A stretch of 64,000 nucleotides of DNA from Deinococcus aquiradiocola (GCF_014646915.1 NZ_BMOE01000001.1:524568-588567), one strand, 5' to 3'. Shown: positions 1 to 12,815, counted from the first letter of the stretch. Made by a program: numbers and translations. Notes: generated from the letters alone by a model not told the origin.

Positions 1-856
1 GGCCGTGCAGGGCGTCGGGGAGTGGCGCGTACAGCGCGAGGCCCGACACGCTCAGCGGCCCGCGTGGGACCGGCAGGCCGCGCAGGGCGGTGACGCGGGC
101 GGGGTCCACGGCGCTCACGGTCAGGTCGTGATCCGGCAGGGCGTGCAGGGACGTGACGGGTTCGCCCGAGCGCAGCTGCACCCCCCGCGCGGCGCAGTAC
201 CCGAGCAGGGCGTCCAGCACGGCACCCATGCCGCGCCATGGCCGGAACACGTCGTCCGCCATCAGGGCGGGCAGCAGGGCGTACAGGACGCTGCCCTCGT
301 CCGGCCCCTGCCCGGCGTTCAGGGCGTGCACGGCGAGCGCGTGGTGCAGGGCGGGCGGGAAGATACGGGCGCGCAGCCAGCCGCCCGCCGTGAGGTGCGG
401 TCCCGTCACGCGCAGCAGGGCTGCGCTCGCGCGCAGGAAGGCCGGGTGGGTCAGGGAGGGCGGCGTGGTGAGGAGCGTCAGCACGTGAGGCCGCAGGGGG
501 CGCACCTCGGCCGCGTACCGCTCCCACTCGGCGTGCAGGGCGTGCCCGGCCGGGACGGGCAGCGGCACGGGGCCGTGCGGCGTGTGGTGCACGCCCAGCC
601 CGCCCGGCAGGGGGTACAGGTCGAGCGGGTCGCTCTTCTCGCCGAGCCGCGCGAGGACGCGCCGCCACACCTCCGGGAACGTGAAGAGGCTCGGGCCGGT
701 GTCGAAGGTCAGGTCGCCGCTCGTCTCGCGCCGCAGCTTGCCGCCGGGCCGGTCGCGTTCGTACACGGTGACGCGGTGCCCCCGCTGCGCGAGGAGCGCG
801 GCGAGCGTGAGGCCCGACACGCCCGCCCCGATCACCGCGACCCGCGCGGACGGCAC
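1..856 (-). CDS. Phytoene desaturase-family FAD oxidoreductase, C-terminus cut by window edge
   Basis: About 285 codons are visible; the 3' end lies beyond position 1. The N-terminus carries the Rossmann dinucleotide-binding motif [10 protein letters not shown], followed by a YERDRPGGK segment and an [14 protein letters not shown] segment, the arrangement of CrtI/CrtD/CrtO-type carotenoid desaturases. The GTG start lies 2 bases after the stop codon of the UbiA-family gene, so the two are probably co-transcribed and translationally coupled. A membrane-associated carotenoid desaturase acting with the prenyltransferase is likely. Family knowledge alone cannot tell a C-3',4' desaturase (CrtD) from other members without the C-terminus. 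Confidence 0.75.
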   Translation of the reverse strand, partial: MPSARVAVIGAGVSGLTLAALLAQRGHRVTVYERDRPGGKLRRETSGDLTFDTGPSLFTFPEVWRRVLARLGEKSDPLDLYPLPGGLGVHHTPHGPVPLPVPAGHALHAEWERYAAEVRPLRPHVLTLLTTPPSLTHPAFLRASAALLRVTGPHLTAGGWLRARIFPPALHHALAVHALNAGQGPDEGSVLYALLPALMADDVFRPWRGMGAVLDALLGYCAARGVQLRSGEPVTSLHALPDHDLTVSAVDPARVTALRGLPVPRGPLSVSGLALYAPLPDALHG

Positions 857-858
857 CG

Positions 859-1776
<918 letters not shown>

Positions 1777-1863
1777 CGCGCCCCAGGGTAGCCCATCCCG
1801 GCCGGACCCGGCCAGGGACAGCGCGCCCGCTCGGCCCCGCCTTCCGGTGTCAGGCCAGGACGA

Positions 1864-2789
<926 letters not shown>

Positions 2790-2796
<7 letters not shown>

Positions 2797-2831
2797 GGCA
2801 GGCGCCTCAGGTGACTACGGAGTTGGGGCAT
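2790..2831 (-). CDS. 13-residue leader ORF coupled to corA
   Basis: Predicted peptide MPQLRSHLRRLPC. A strong Shine-Dalgarno (GGAGGT at 2836-2841) lies 4 bases before its ATG. Its TGA stop (2790-2792) falls just inside corA, so ribosomes finishing the peptide stand on the corA GTG. Composition (three Arg, two Pro) does not resemble known mgtL or mgtP leaders. I infer it delivers ribosomes to corA and may regulate it; there is no homology evidence. Confidence 0.5.
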
Positions 2832-2999
2832 GACGACCTCCGGGAATGATGGATTACGGGGACACGGCAGTCATGGCCCAAACTGGGCGGCTCGGCTTCT
2901 ATGTTCACGTCATCACCCCCTCCGGTCCGTCACCCCAGGCAGGGCGCACCCATCCTAGTGCAGCGGCCAGCGGTGAACAAGGGACGCCGGGAAACGAAG

Positions 3000-3044
3000 G
3001 GGGCGGGGAGGGTCAGGCAACACGCCCCTGACCCTCCCCGCCCC
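3000..3044 (-). terminator. Terminator hairpin after pyrG
   Basis: A perfect 18-bp GC-rich inverted repeat (arms 3000-3017 and 3027-3044, 9-base loop) lies 19 bases beyond the pyrG stop. No T-run follows, so it may act as a transcript-end stabiliser as much as an intrinsic terminator. The rest of 2842-2999 shows no recognisable feature. Confidence 0.6.
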
Positions 3045-3062
3045 TCTGCCCTGCGCCGTGCC

Positions 3063-4676
3063 TCAGCGGTCGAGGGCGGCGGCGATGAAGCCCGCGAAGG
3101 GCGGGCTGGGCCGCATGGGGCGGCTCTTGAATTCGGGGTGGGCCTGCATGGCGACGAAGAAGGGGTGGTCGGTGAGTTCGATGCTCTCGACGAGGCCGGC
3201 GCCGCGTCCGGCGACGCCGGGGGTGACGCCGCTGATGACGAGTCCGGCCGCCTGGAGTTGCGCGGTGTAGGCGGGGTTCACTTCGAAGCGGTGGCGGTGG
3301 CGTTCCTTGACGGTGCCGCCCTGCGGGACGCCGTACAGCTGCGCGATGCGGGTGCCGCCGAGGAGGTCCATGGGCCAGTCGCCGAGGCGCATGGTGCCGC
3401 CCATGCCGGCCACTTCGAGCTGTTCGGGCATCAGGTCGATGACCTTGTGCTGGGCGTAGGGGTCGAATTCGGTGCTGTTGGCGCCGTCGAGGCCGACGAC
3501 GTGGCGGGCGTACTCGATGACGGCGATCTGCATGCCGAGGCAGATGCCGAGGTACGGGACCTTCTGGGTGCGGGCGTACTGGGCGGCGCGGATCTTGCCT
3601 TCGATGCCGCGAATGCCGAACCCGCCGGGCACGAGGATGCCGTGCACGTCCTGGAAGTACGAGGCGGGGTCGCCTTCGAGTTCCTCGGCGTTCACCCAGC
3701 GGATGTTGACGCGCGCGTCGTTGGCGATGCCGGCGTGCGTGAGGCTTTCGAGGAGGCTGAGGTACGCGTCGGGCATGGCGGTGTACTTCCCGGCGAGCGC
3801 AATGGTGACTTCGCGGGCGGGGGCCTTGATGACGCGCACGGCCTTCTGCCAGACGCTGAGGTTCGGGAGGTTCGGTTCGAGGTGCAGGAGCGCTTCGACG
3901 GCCTTGCCGAGCCCCTGTTCTTCAAGGGCGGTGGGGACTTCGTAGACGTGGGGGACGTCGTAGCTGGAGAAGACGCGGTTCGCGCGGACGCTGGTGAACA
4001 GCGCGATCTTCTTTGTGATGTCCTCGGGGAGGCGTTCCTTGCTGCGCACCATGACGATGTCGGGGCTGATGCCGTAGCTGCGGAGCGCCGCGACGGAGTG
4101 CTGGGTGGGTTTGGTCTTGAATTCGTTGCTGGTGCCGAGGTACGGGACGAGCGTGAGGTGCAGGTACAGGGTGTTCTCTTCACCTTCGTCGAAACGGAAC
4201 TGGCGGATCGCTTCGAGGAAGGGGAGGCTTTCCATGTCGCCGACCGTGCCGCCCACCTCGACGATCACGATTTCCGCGCCGGCCTTCTCGCCCGCGGTGC
4301 GGATGCGGCGTTTGATCTCGTCGGTGACGTGCGGGATGACCTGGACGGTCTGGGAGAGGTAGTCGCCCGCGCGTTCGCGGCGGATGACTTCCTGGTACAC
4401 CTGTCCGGTGGTGAGGTTGCTGCCTTCGGGTACGTCGAGGTCGAGGAAGCGTTCGTAGTTGCCGAGGTCGAGGTCCGTTTCGGCGCCGCTGGCGGTCACG
4501 AAGACTTCACCGTGCTCGTAGGGGCGCATGGTGCCCGCGTCGATGTTGATGTAGGGGTCGACCTTGACGGCCGTGACCTTGTACCCGCGTGCGCGCAGGA
4601 GTGCGCCGAGGGACGCGGTGGCCACGCCTTTCCCGAGGCTGGACACGACGCCGCCCGTGACAAAAATGTATTTCAT
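3063..4676 (-). CDS. pyrG: CTP synthase
   Basis: 537 residues, standard for PyrG. The N-terminal amidoligase domain begins MKYIFVTGGVVSSLGKG (P-loop at 12-17). The C-terminal class I glutamine amidotransferase domain holds nucleophile Cys379 in LGICLG. It converts UTP to CTP with ATP and glutamine. An in-frame extension upstream to 4760 is open, but the ATG at 4676 is chosen because the family always starts MKYIFVTGG and a GGAGGG ribosome-binding site lies just upstream. Confidence 0.97.
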   Translation of the reverse strand: MKYIFVTGGVVSSLGKGVATASLGALLRARGYKVTAVKVDPYINIDAGTMRPYEHGEVFVTASGAETDLDLGNYERFLDLDVPEGSNLTTGQVYQEVIRRERAGDYLSQTVQVIPHVTDEIKRRIRTAGEKAGAEIVIVEVGGTVGDMESLPFLEAIRQFRFDEGEENTLYLHLTLVPYLGTSNEFKTKPTQHSVAALRSYGISPDIVMVRSKERLPEDITKKIALFTSVRANRVFSSYDVPHVYEVPTALEEQGLGKAVEALLHLEPNLPNLSVWQKAVRVIKAPAREVTIALAGKYTAMPDAYLSLLESLTHAGIANDARVNIRWVNAEELEGDPASYFQDVHGILVPGGFGIRGIEGKIRAAQYARTQKVPYLGICLGMQIAVIEYARHVVGLDGANSTEFDPYAQHKVIDLMPEQLEVAGMGGTMRLGDWPMDLLGGTRIAQLYGVPQGGTVKERHRHRFEVNPAYTAQLQAAGLVISGVTPGVAGRGAGLVESIELTDHPFFVAMQAHPEFKSRPMRPSPPFAGFIAAALDR

Positions 4677-4874
4677 AAGCCCTCCAGAGGCCGTTCTGAG
4701 TTTCGCTGGGGCCGGGGCCCCTGACCGCACTGCAAATCCCCGTGTGTGGGGGGTGGACAAAAAAAAATCCGGGGCACTTGGCCTCCGGAGTTCAAGGTTA
4801 CCACAGGTGCGCGCCCCTTCACGGTGGCCGGTGTCCAGACGTGGGCATGACGCGCGCTGGGCGGGACCGAACAG

Positions 4875-4907
4875 GGCCGGGCAGGGTGCGCTCTCCCCCG
4901 CCCGGCC
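4875..4907 (-). terminator. Hairpin downstream of lysS
   Basis: 8-bp perfect GC stem (4875-4882 with 4900-4907) beginning 8 bases after the lysS stop. No T-tract is visible. Confidence 0.35.
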
Positions 4908-4914
4908 TTCGGGG

Positions 4915-6510
<1,596 letters not shown>

Positions 6511-6517
6511 GACGGCA

Positions 6518-6523
6518 AGTATA
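6518..6523 (-). promoter_or_regulatory. Leaderless -10 element of lysS
   Basis: TATACT on the minus strand, 7 bases from the ATG, with no Shine-Dalgarno between. It is one of the best matches to the window-wide TANNNT pattern. Confidence 0.55.
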
Positions 6524-6585
6524 AGGGCGGGGTGCAAGGCAGCGCGTCCCTGCGGGGACCGGGCGCGCCGGTCAGTGCCGCGCGG

Positions 6586-6664
6586 TCCGGTAGAGATCCG
6601 ATTCCATCTCCTCCAGACCGGAGCTGTGGGTGCCCTCACCGCTCGGCTGAACGCCAGGAGTTCA
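6586..6664 (-). repeat. Dispersed palindromic repeat, short copy (SNR-like)
   Basis: Reads on the minus strand as the CTGAACTCC...GTTCAGCCGAGCG hairpin module, then GGAGGAGATGGAATCGGATC and a degenerate right end. It lacks the central GGAATGCCGG hairpin found in the 52,165 copy. The TGA of the adjacent GNAT gene is formed by the repeat's own CTGAACT, so the repeat supplies the stop codon. Confidence 0.7.
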
Positions 6665-7114
6665 GTCCGGGATGAGGTCCCGGCGGAGCACGATCTTCGT
6701 CTCGCCTTTCAGGGTGGTGAGCGTCCCGACGATGTCGAAGCCGGACGTGATGTTCAGGAGCAGCATCTCGCGGTAGCGGTTGTACGTTTCGGTGGTGACG
6801 TGTGTGTACCCCTGCGAGGCCAGCCAGTCGTGCTGCGCGGTCATGAGTCGGCGGGCGACGCCCTGCCCGCGCGCGCCGGGGTGCACGCCGCCCAGCCAGC
6901 TGTAGAAGTGCGCGTCGCTGCGCCGGTACCCCATCTTGAAGCCGAGGAGGTCGTCGCCCTCCCAGGCGAGGAGCAGCATCAGGCCGGGCTTTTCGGCCGC
7001 GTCGGCGGGCAGGGTGCTGAAGTCGTCCCCGTCCCCGAAGACGGCGCGCGCGAGCGGCACGAGGTCCGGGATGAAGGCGGTGGCGCGCGGGCCGGTGAGC
7101 AGCTGGAGGTCCAT
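6662..7114 (-). CDS. GNAT-family N-acetyltransferase
   Basis: 150 residues. The acetyl-CoA pyrophosphate-binding motif A is visible as [16 protein letters not shown] (about 85-100), the R/Q-x2-G-x-G/A signature of GNATs. Substrate unknown. Start supported by TAGCCT at 7121-7126, six bases before the ATG, with no Shine-Dalgarno. Its stop codon lies inside a dispersed repeat (see 6586-6664), so the C-terminus may have been reset by that insertion. Confidence 0.8.
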   Translation of the reverse strand: MDLQLLTGPRATAFIPDLVPLARAVFGDGDDFSTLPADAAEKPGLMLLLAWEGDDLLGFKMGYRRSDAHFYSWLGGVHPGARGQGVARRLMTAQHDWLASQGYTHVTTETYNRYREMLLLNITSGFDIVGTLTTLKGETKIVLRRDLIPD

Positions 7115-7177
7115 GCGGTCAGGCTAGCCCGGCGCGTGTGGGGGCGCGTCAGGGCTGGGTGTTCAGGGCCGGGTGCA

Positions 7178-7231
7178 GGTCATCCGGTGTTCACCCCTGC
7201 TCGGCCCGGCTGTATTTCAGGCGTTCCGCTC
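7178..7231 (-). repeat. Degenerate copy of the dispersed repeat after miaA
   Basis: The minus strand reads GAGCGGAACGCCTGAAATACAG, then CCGGGCCGAGC, and ends ACACCGGATGACC. It aligns with the left hairpin module and right end of the 47,149 copy (GAGCTGAACTCCTGAAATTCAG, ending CCGGATGACCCG). It lies 9 bases beyond the miaA stop. Confidence 0.5.
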
Positions 7232-7240
7232 GATCTGGGA

Positions 7241-8167
7241 TCAGGCCTTCAGGTGCAGGTGCCGGGCGAGCTGCCGGGCGGCCTCGTCCGGCGTGAGCAG
7301 CGGCGCGCGGAGCTGTCCGCGCATCCACGTGAGCTGCCGCCTGGCGTACTGGCGGGTGGCGAGCGTCACGCGCCGCACCGCTTCGTCCTGCGGGAGTTCG
7401 CCGCGCCAGGCGGCGAGGGCCGCGTCGTACCCGAGGGTCTGCCACACGGTCGGGCGCGGCTGCGTGGCGGGGTCCACGCGCGAGGCGAGCCACGCGGCCT
7501 CCTGCGGCCACCCGGCGCGGAACATGCGGACCGTTCGCTCCGCGATCCTCGTCTCCAGGTCCGCCTGTGGGGGCGCGAAGGCCGTCACGTGGTACGTGTG
7601 GGCGGGCGTGGTGCGGCCGTACTCGCCGGGCCAGCGTCCGGTCGCGCGGTACACTTCCAGGGCGCGCAGCACGCGGCGCGGGTTGCGTTCCATGCGGCGG
7701 GCCTCGGCGGGGCTGCTCGCCTCGATCTCGGCGAGCAGGGCGTCCAGGCCGCGCGCCTGCAGTTCGGTTTCCAGGGCGGCGCGGGCGTGCGCGTCACTGC
7801 GCGGTGTGAGGGGCAGGCCCTGCAGGAGTGCCGTGAGGTAGAAGCCCGTGCCGCCCACCACCAGGGGTCGCCGCCCACGCGCCAGGATGTCCGTCACGGC
7901 CGCTTCTGCCGCGCGGACGTACTGCGCCACGTCGTAGTTCTCGTCGGGGTCGGCCACATCGATCAGGTGGTGCGGGATGCCGCGCTGCTCCGCCGCGTCC
8001 GGTTTGGCCGTCCCGACGTTCAGGCCCCGGTACACGAGGAAGGCGTCGGCGGACACGATCTCCACGTCGCCTGCCTGCGCGGCCAGCGCGATGGACAGGC
8101 CCGTCTTGCCGGACGCGGTGGGGGCCGTCAGGATCTGGACCGGGGTGGGGGCGGGATCGGCGGGCAC
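7241..8167 (-). CDS. miaA: tRNA dimethylallyltransferase
   Basis: 308 residues from a GTG start. P-loop APTASGKT at 15-22, then the DAFLVYRGLNVGTAKPDAAE segment that holds the active-site Asp and DxxQ-like region of MiaA (a Leu-Val replaces the more usual Gln-x-Tyr context). It transfers a dimethylallyl group to A37 of tRNAs reading UNN codons. The start was placed at the GTG because TACAGT (8174-8179) lies exactly six bases upstream; the longer in-frame reading begins in non-conserved sequence. Confidence 0.93.
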   Translation of the reverse strand: MPADPAPTPVQILTAPTASGKTGLSIALAAQAGDVEIVSADAFLVYRGLNVGTAKPDAAEQRGIPHHLIDVADPDENYDVAQYVRAAEAAVTDILARGRRPLVVGGTGFYLTALLQGLPLTPRSDAHARAALETELQARGLDALLAEIEASSPAEARRMERNPRRVLRALEVYRATGRWPGEYGRTTPAHTYHVTAFAPPQADLETRIAERTVRMFRAGWPQEAAWLASRVDPATQPRPTVWQTLGYDAALAAWRGELPQDEAVRRVTLATRQYARRQLTWMRGQLRAPLLTPDEAARQLARHLHLKA

Positions 8168-8262
8168 GGCGTCACTGTAGCGCCGCGCGGGGAGCGTGTG
8201 CCGGGGGCATTTGTGACCTGAACACTCCCGGACCCGCACGGGGCAGGTGTTACCCTGGGGGC

Positions 8263-8664
8263 ATGAACGAGCCTGTCCTCGCCCGGCTGAACCACCTGAT
8301 GCACCTGCGTGAAGAGGTGGAGGAGGTCGGCACCGCCTTTCCCTGGGAGCCTGCCGCCGACTGGCTGGATCTCGACACGCACCTGCTCCTCGTGATGGAC
8401 GTGCCGGGCCTCGACCCGGACCACCTGGAACTGCTGGAGGACGGCGACGAGGTCACGGTCGCCGGGGAGCGTGACGAGCGTCTCGGCGGGACGACGCTGC
8501 GCCGCGAGCGTCCCGGCGGGCGCTTCAGCCGCACCCTGGCCTTCCCGGAGCCGGTGCTGCCCGGCACGGCCGAGGCGAGCCTGAAGGGCGGCGTGCTGCA
8601 GGTGCGGTTCGAGAAGCGCCGCAAGACGTGGCTGCAGCTGGAACCCGGCGAATCCACCCCCTGA
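8263..8664 (+). CDS. Hsp20/alpha-crystallin-family small heat-shock protein
   Basis: 133 residues. The alpha-crystallin domain spans roughly 30-125, with the characteristic VMDVPGLDPDHLEL beta strands and an A-x-x-x-x-G-V-L-type end (AEASLKGGVLQVRF). It acts as an ATP-independent holdase, probably oligomeric. The C-terminus lacks an obvious I-x-I tail motif. TACCCT at 8251-8256 is six bases before the ATG, so it is probably leaderless. It is transcribed away from miaA and convergent with the small membrane protein gene. Confidence 0.88.
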   Translation: MNEPVLARLNHLMHLREEVEEVGTAFPWEPAADWLDLDTHLLLVMDVPGLDPDHLELLEDGDEVTVAGERDERLGGTTLRRERPGGRFSRTLAFPEPVLPGTAEASLKGGVLQVRFEKRRKTWLQLEPGESTP

Positions 8665-8680
8665 GCGGCCGGTTCAGCGG

Positions 8681-8711
8681 AGCGCCCCCCACATCGCCTG
8701 TGGGGGGCGCT
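8681..8711. terminator. Convergent terminator between hsp20 and small membrane gene
   Basis: 13-bp perfect stem (8681-8693 with 8699-8711), 5-base loop. It serves both converging genes. Confidence 0.8.
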
Positions 8712-8734
8712 TCATGTCAGGACCGGCACGCGGT

Positions 8735-8902
8735 TCAGGGATTGTTGCGGTTGAGGCGGTACAGACTCAGGCCGTTGGCGATCGCCATGACGAGGCAGAT
8801 GAGGGCGATGGGCCACTTGCCGCGGCTGGCGCTCGCCAGCGTGAGGATCACCCACAGGGCCGTGAGGACCGCGAGGAAGTACACGCGGAAGTTCTGGTTC
8901 AT
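8735..8902 (-). CDS. Small two-helix membrane protein, unknown function
   Basis: 55 residues beginning MNQNFRVYFLAVL, with two hydrophobic segments (about 6-24 and 29-46) and a basic/Asn tail. I do not recognise the family. Start supported by TACACT at 8909-8914, six bases before the ATG; GGAGG overlaps the same spacer, so either start mode is possible. Confidence 0.6.
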   Translation of the reverse strand: MNQNFRVYFLAVLTALWVILTLASASRGKWPIALICLVMAIANGLSLYRLNRNNP

Positions 8903-8980
8903 GCCTCCAGTGTAGGCGCCGCGCGCCGGGACGCCTGCCCCCGGCCCCCTACGCACTCCCAGAACCGGACGGAACCGGGA

Positions 8981-10135
8981 TCAGCGGTTCGCGACGAGGC
9001 GCAGGGCCGCTCCGGCGTTCACGATGCCGCTCCCGCAGGTGTGCAGGGCACTGGCGGGCTCGCAGCGCCCGGCGGGAAACGGCGCGGCGGACGCCTTCAG
9101 GAGGCGCGTCACGTCGGCGGGCTTCAGGGCGGGGTTGACGCCCATCATCAGGCTCGCGACGCCCGCCACCTGCGGCGCGGCGAAGCTCGTGCCGTCCCGC
9201 AGGAGCGGCGCGCCCGCACTCCAGAGCGGGAGGGGGTCGGTGTCGGACCCGCCGGGTGCGGCCAGCGCGACGCGCGCGCCCCAGTTGGCGTAGGCGGGGC
9301 GCTGCCCGGCGCGGTCGACGGCCGTCACGGTCAGCACGTTCGGGCAGGCGGCGGGCGTGTACCCGGCGGCGTCCCGCCCGTCGTTCGCGGCGCCCGCCAC
9401 GACGAGCACGCCGCGCGCCGTGACGGCGTCAATGGCGGCTCGGACGCGGGCGTCGCAGCCGGTCAGGGGGATGAAGTCCACGAACAGGCTGAGGTTCAGT
9501 ACGCGGGCGGGCGTGCGGTTCACGGGCGTGCCGGGCACGTTCAGGCCGCCCGCCCAGCGCACGGCGTCCGCGAGGTCCTGCACGGCGATGGTGCCGTCCG
9601 TGCCGGCCACGCGCACGTGCACGATGCGCGCGTCCGGGTTCACGCCGACCGCGCCCCGGCCGTCGCGGGCCGCGCCAATCAAGTTCGCGACCGTCTCCGC
9701 GTGGAACGCGAACGGTCCCACGCCGCTCGCGTCGGCGTCGCGGCCGTCCCCGTCGCCGCTGCGGGCGGGATCGCTCACGAAGTCGTAGCCGTTCACCTCG
9801 CGCGTGCCGAGCTCGTCGCTTCTCACGTAGCCGGTGTCGAGCACGGCGACGGTGACGGGCTCGCCGGGCGTGACGGCCCACGCGTCCTCTATGTGGATCT
9901 GCGCGAGGTTCCACTGCTGCGGGTAGTACGGGTCGCCGGGCGGACGCGGCGTGGGCGCGGCGGGCAGCGGACGGACGGGCGTGCCAGTCGTCGGCAGGGG
10001 GGTCGCCGGGGTGGGGGTCGCCGGGAGGGTGGGACGGGGCGTGGTGGTGGGCGGCAGGGCGGGCACCACCACGCGGATGGCGTCCGTCCCGCCGGACGCG
10101 AGCAGGGTGAGGGTGAGCAGCGAGGCGCGGATCAT
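8981..10135 (-). CDS. Secreted S8-family (subtilisin-like) serine protease
   Basis: 384 residues. Signal peptide (about 1-19), a Pro/Thr-rich linker (25-66), then an S8 catalytic domain with Asp100 (AVLDTGY), His145 ([11 protein letters not shown]), oxyanion Asn251 (GAANDG) and Ser317 ([12 protein letters not shown]). The usual H-G-T-H-V is replaced by H-A-E-T-V, so the second His of the motif is absent, but the triad is complete. Two cysteine pairs are near the C-terminus. Probably an exported or surface protease. CAGACT at 10142-10147 is six bases before the ATG. Confidence 0.9.
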   Translation of the reverse strand: MIRASLLTLTLLASGGTDAIRVVVPALPPTTTPRPTLPATPTPATPLPTTGTPVRPLPAAPTPRPPGDPYYPQQWNLAQIHIEDAWAVTPGEPVTVAVLDTGYVRSDELGTREVNGYDFVSDPARSGDGDGRDADASGVGPFAFHAETVANLIGAARDGRGAVGVNPDARIVHVRVAGTDGTIAVQDLADAVRWAGGLNVPGTPVNRTPARVLNLSLFVDFIPLTGCDARVRAAIDAVTARGVLVVAGAANDGRDAAGYTPAACPNVLTVTAVDRAGQRPAYANWGARVALAAPGGSDTDPLPLWSAGAPLLRDGTSFAAPQVAGVASLMMGVNPALKPADVTRLLKASAAPFPAGRCEPASALHTCGSGIVNAGAALRLVANR

Positions 10136-10231
10136 GCGGGCAGTCTGCCGCTCGCAGCTGACGCGCGGCTGAGACGCGGCGGGGCGAATCCCTTCACCTC
10201 GCCCTGCCCGGCCGGTGCTCTAGCATGCGGC

Positions 10232-10282
10232 ATGACACGAAACGGCAGGGCACCCGCGGCGTTCAGGAGCCTGCGCGGATGA
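10232..10282 (+). CDS. 16-residue upstream ORF coupled to the SDR gene
   Basis: Predicted peptide [22 protein letters not shown] (10221-10226) lies 5 bases before its ATG, so it would be the leaderless ORF of this transcript. Its TGA overlaps the SDR start codon as ATGA. Rich in Arg, with no recognisable family. An ATG at 10225 in the SDR frame is the competing interpretation. Confidence 0.4.
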   Translation: MTRNGRAPAAFRSLRG

Positions 10283-11076
10283 CGACCTCCAGCCCCTCCG
10301 GCCATCCGGCCGCGCCCCCGGTGGAGCGCCGCACGGTCGTCCTGCTGACCGGCGCGTCGAGCGGCATCGGTGAAGTCACGGCCCGCCACCTCGCCCGGCA
10401 GGGGTACGCGCTCGTCCTCACGGCGCGCCGGGCGGACCTGCTCGCGCGGCTCGCGGCGGAACTCGACCCGGCAGGCACGCGCGTGCTGACGGTCGCGGCG
10501 GACGTGAGCGTGCAGGCCGACCGCGAACGGCTGGTGCAGGCGGCCGTCGCACGCTTCGGGCGGGTGGACGTGCTCGTGAACAACGCCGGGATCAGCATCG
10601 CGCGCGGGCAGTGGTGGGACGCGCCCGACCCGCTGCGCGTGCTGGACGTGAATCTCGTCTCCCCCATCGAACTGGTGCGGCTGGTGCTGCCGGACATGCG
10701 GGCGCGCGGGAGCGGGCACATCGTGAACATCGGGTCGGTGGCGGGGCGCGTGCCGACGCACGGCATGTACTCGGCCAGCAAGTACGGCCTGCGCGGCTTC
10801 TCGCTGGCCCTGCGGCGCGAACTGCTGGGCAGCGGCGTGGACGTGAGCCTCGTGTCGCCGGGCTTCGTGCGGACACCGCTGACGGGCGGCGCGCGCCTCC
10901 CCATGCCGGGACCGGAGATCGTGGCGCGCGCCGTGGCGGAGGTACTCCTCCGGCCGCGCCGCGAGGTGGTCACGCCCCGCCCGTACGGTCCGCTCAGCGT
11001 GCTGGACGCCGTGCTGCCGGGCCTGGGGGACGTGATCGTGCGCCGCATCGCGCGCGCCCGCTACCAGCGGTCCTGA
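10279..11076 (+). CDS. Short-chain dehydrogenase/reductase
   Basis: 265 residues, classical SDR. NAD(P)-binding TGASSGIG at 24-31, NNAG at 101-104, catalytic Ser143, Tyr154 and Lys158 (YSASK). Basic residues after the second strand (TARRADLL) suggest NADPH preference. Substrate unknown. I place the start at 10279, where it overlaps the stop of a mini-ORF (ATGA). A start at 10225 would add 18 residues of non-family sequence. Confidence 0.85.
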   Translation: MTTSSPSGHPAAPPVERRTVVLLTGASSGIGEVTARHLARQGYALVLTARRADLLARLAAELDPAGTRVLTVAADVSVQADRERLVQAAVARFGRVDVLVNNAGISIARGQWWDAPDPLRVLDVNLVSPIELVRLVLPDMRARGSGHIVNIGSVAGRVPTHGMYSASKYGLRGFSLALRRELLGSGVDVSLVSPGFVRTPLTGGARLPMPGPEIVARAVAEVLLRPRREVVTPRPYGPLSVLDAVLPGLGDVIVRRIARARYQRS

Positions 11077-11157
11077 CCGGACGCCCCGCACGTTCGTGGC
11101 GGTGTTCGGTGGGTGCGGATCACCCTCGCGGGACGCGGACGCGCTACACTTCCGCCG

Positions 11158-12309
11158 ATGAGCCTGCTGCGGCCCCTGATTCCTGTCGTCGAACGCGCCG
11201 TGATGGGCCTGGACCGTGCGTTCAGCCGCGCCCTGCAGCCCCGCCGGGCGCGCGGCCTGCTGAGCCTGCTGTGCTACTGCGGGTGGGGGTCACCGCAGCG
11301 CGTGGAGCTGACGGGCCGCGTCGTGCTGCCCCGCACCCTGAAGCCCGCCACGCACGGCGACCCGCGCTGGCTGAACTTCACGAACATCGTGCGCCGCCTC
11401 CTGTCCCGCGAGATCGGCGGGATCGAGGTGCGCGGCACGCTGTACGGCGTGCAGGCGCGCGCCGTGTCGGACGACGACGGCTTCTTCACCCTGTGCTTCC
11501 AGGCGACGCCGGACCAGCCGTTCACGAGCGGCTGGCACGACGCTGAACTCACCATTCCCGGCCGGGAACGCACGTCGCACGCCCGCATTCAGGTGGTGGA
11601 CGACCGCACCTGCGCGTACGGCCTGATCTCCGACCTGGACGACACCGTCATCCAGAGCGACGTGACGCGCATCGGCCGCATGCTCATGACGGTCCTCACC
11701 GGCAACGCCCGCACGCGCTCCCCGTTCCCCGGTGTTGGCTCCCTGTACCGCGCGCTGTCCCGGCACACGCCGGACGGCCTGGGACCGGACCTGCCCGCCC
11801 CGGCCCGCAGGCGCGGCCGTAACCCCGTGTTCTACGTGTCGAGCAGCCCGTGGAACTTTTTCGACCTGCTGTGGCAGTTCCTGGAGTACCGCCGCATTCC
11901 GCTCGGGCCGCTGTTCCTGCGCAACTGGGGCGCGGACCTCCTGACCGGGCACGGCAGTTACAAGCACGCCGTCATCGAACGCATCTTCCATGCGTACCCG
12001 GCGCTGCGCTTCGTGCTGGTCGGCGACAGCGGGGAGCGCGACCCGGAAATCTACGCGGAGGTCGCGCAGAAGTTCCCCGGCCGCGTGCTGAGCATCTACA
12101 TCCGTGACGTGAACGAGGGACGCGGCGACGCGCGCATCCTGCACCTGCGCGAGGAGATGGCACGCATCGGGGTGGACATGGTGCTCGCGCGCGACAGTTT
12201 CGCCGCTGCCGCGCATGCCATGGCGCTCGGCCTGATCACGCCCGGTGAGCTGCGCAGCGTCGCGCAGTCCGTGGAGCGCAGCCTGCACCTGCCGATCCTG
12301 CCGTTCTGA
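11158..12309 (+). CDS. App1-domain (DUF2183) phosphatase-like protein
   Basis: 383 residues. The HAD-like catalytic signature DLDDT is at 159-163, followed by [15 protein letters not shown] and [14 protein letters not shown], the conserved blocks of the App1/DUF2183 phosphatidate phosphatase-like family. The N-terminal half resembles the beta-rich region that precedes App1 domains. No signal peptide; probably cytoplasmic or membrane-peripheral. TACACT at 11145-11150, seven bases before the ATG, fixes the start. Confidence 0.85.
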   Translation: MSLLRPLIPVVERAVMGLDRAFSRALQPRRARGLLSLLCYCGWGSPQRVELTGRVVLPRTLKPATHGDPRWLNFTNIVRRLLSREIGGIEVRGTLYGVQARAVSDDDGFFTLCFQATPDQPFTSGWHDAELTIPGRERTSHARIQVVDDRTCAYGLISDLDDTVIQSDVTRIGRMLMTVLTGNARTRSPFPGVGSLYRALSRHTPDGLGPDLPAPARRRGRNPVFYVSSSPWNFFDLLWQFLEYRRIPLGPLFLRNWGADLLTGHGSYKHAVIERIFHAYPALRFVLVGDSGERDPEIYAEVAQKFPGRVLSIYIRDVNEGRGDARILHLREEMARIGVDMVLARDSFAAAAHAMALGLITPGELRSVAQSVERSLHLPILPF

Positions 12310-12333
12310 ACGCCGCCCCGGCCAACAGGACCT

Positions 12334-12372
12334 GAAGAAGGGTTCCGGCGTCATGCCGGAACCCTCTTCTTC
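12334..12372 (+). terminator. Terminator after the App1-domain gene
   Basis: Long stem (12334-12349 with 12355-12372, one small bulge), 5-base loop, followed by a pyrimidine-rich stretch with several Ts. Confidence 0.75.
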
Positions 12373-12381
12373 CGTCTCTTT

Positions 12382-12418
12382 CCCGGTCAGGCGGTGACGC
12401 TCTCAGCGCCTGACCGGG
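12382..12418. terminator. Second hairpin in tandem
   Basis: 12-bp perfect stem (12382-12393 with 12407-12418). It lies between convergent genes and could end the minus-strand transcript of the 102-residue gene. Confidence 0.45.
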
Positions 12419-12428
12419 ACGCGTGACA

Positions 12429-12498
12429 TACGGTTTGGTGCTCGCGGCCGGGCGGCGGCTTCGCGTTCTGCTCGGCCGAACGTCAGGAGTTCAGCTCC
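12429..12498 (-). repeat. Dispersed repeat, truncated copy
   Basis: The minus strand begins GAGCTGAACTCCTGACGTTCGG and runs through GAACGCGAAGCCGCCGCCC to a right end CCAAACCGTA. It shares about 30 nearly identical bases with the 47,149 copy. It starts 8 bases beyond the TAA of the adjacent gene. Confidence 0.7.
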
Positions 12499-12506
12499 AT
12501 CTGGTC

Positions 12507-12815
12507 TTACTTGTCGAACTTGTCGAATCCGGCGACGCTGCGGCGCTGCGCTCCGCGGGCGTAATCCATCTGCGATTCGACCTGTTCGTGCTGCCCTTCG
12601 GTGAAGGTCGTCTCGTGCACCCAGTAGTTGAGGCGCTGCTCGCCGAGCTGCACCCAGTACTTCTGGGCGTCGTCGGCGTCGCGCCAGAAGACGACCTCGT
12701 CGAAGTGGTTGGTGACCGCCCAGGCCCGGATGTCGTCGAGGACGCGGGCCGCCTTGCTGGCGGTCATCTCGAAGGAACTGCCGTCCGATTCGTTGCGGAA
12801 AGTCACGTCTGCCAT
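12507..12815 (-). CDS. Conserved-looking small protein, unknown function
   Basis: 102 residues, acidic, Trp- and Tyr-containing (RAWAVTNHFDEVVFWRD, KYWVQLGEQRLNYWVHE), no signal peptide or membrane segment. I do not recognise a domain. Reality is supported by good codon-position GC bias and by TACGCT at 12822-12827, six bases before the ATG. Ends close to a dispersed repeat. Confidence 0.65.
   Translation of the reverse strand: MADVTFRNESDGSSFEMTASKAARVLDDIRAWAVTNHFDEVVFWRDADDAQKYWVQLGEQRLNYWVHETTFTEGQHEQVESQMDYARGAQRRSVAGFDKFDK

Noticed and set aside
2846..3031. 61-codon ORF in the corA-pyrG gap
   Set aside because: No start signal, and it overlaps the corA promoter region and the pyrG terminator hairpin.
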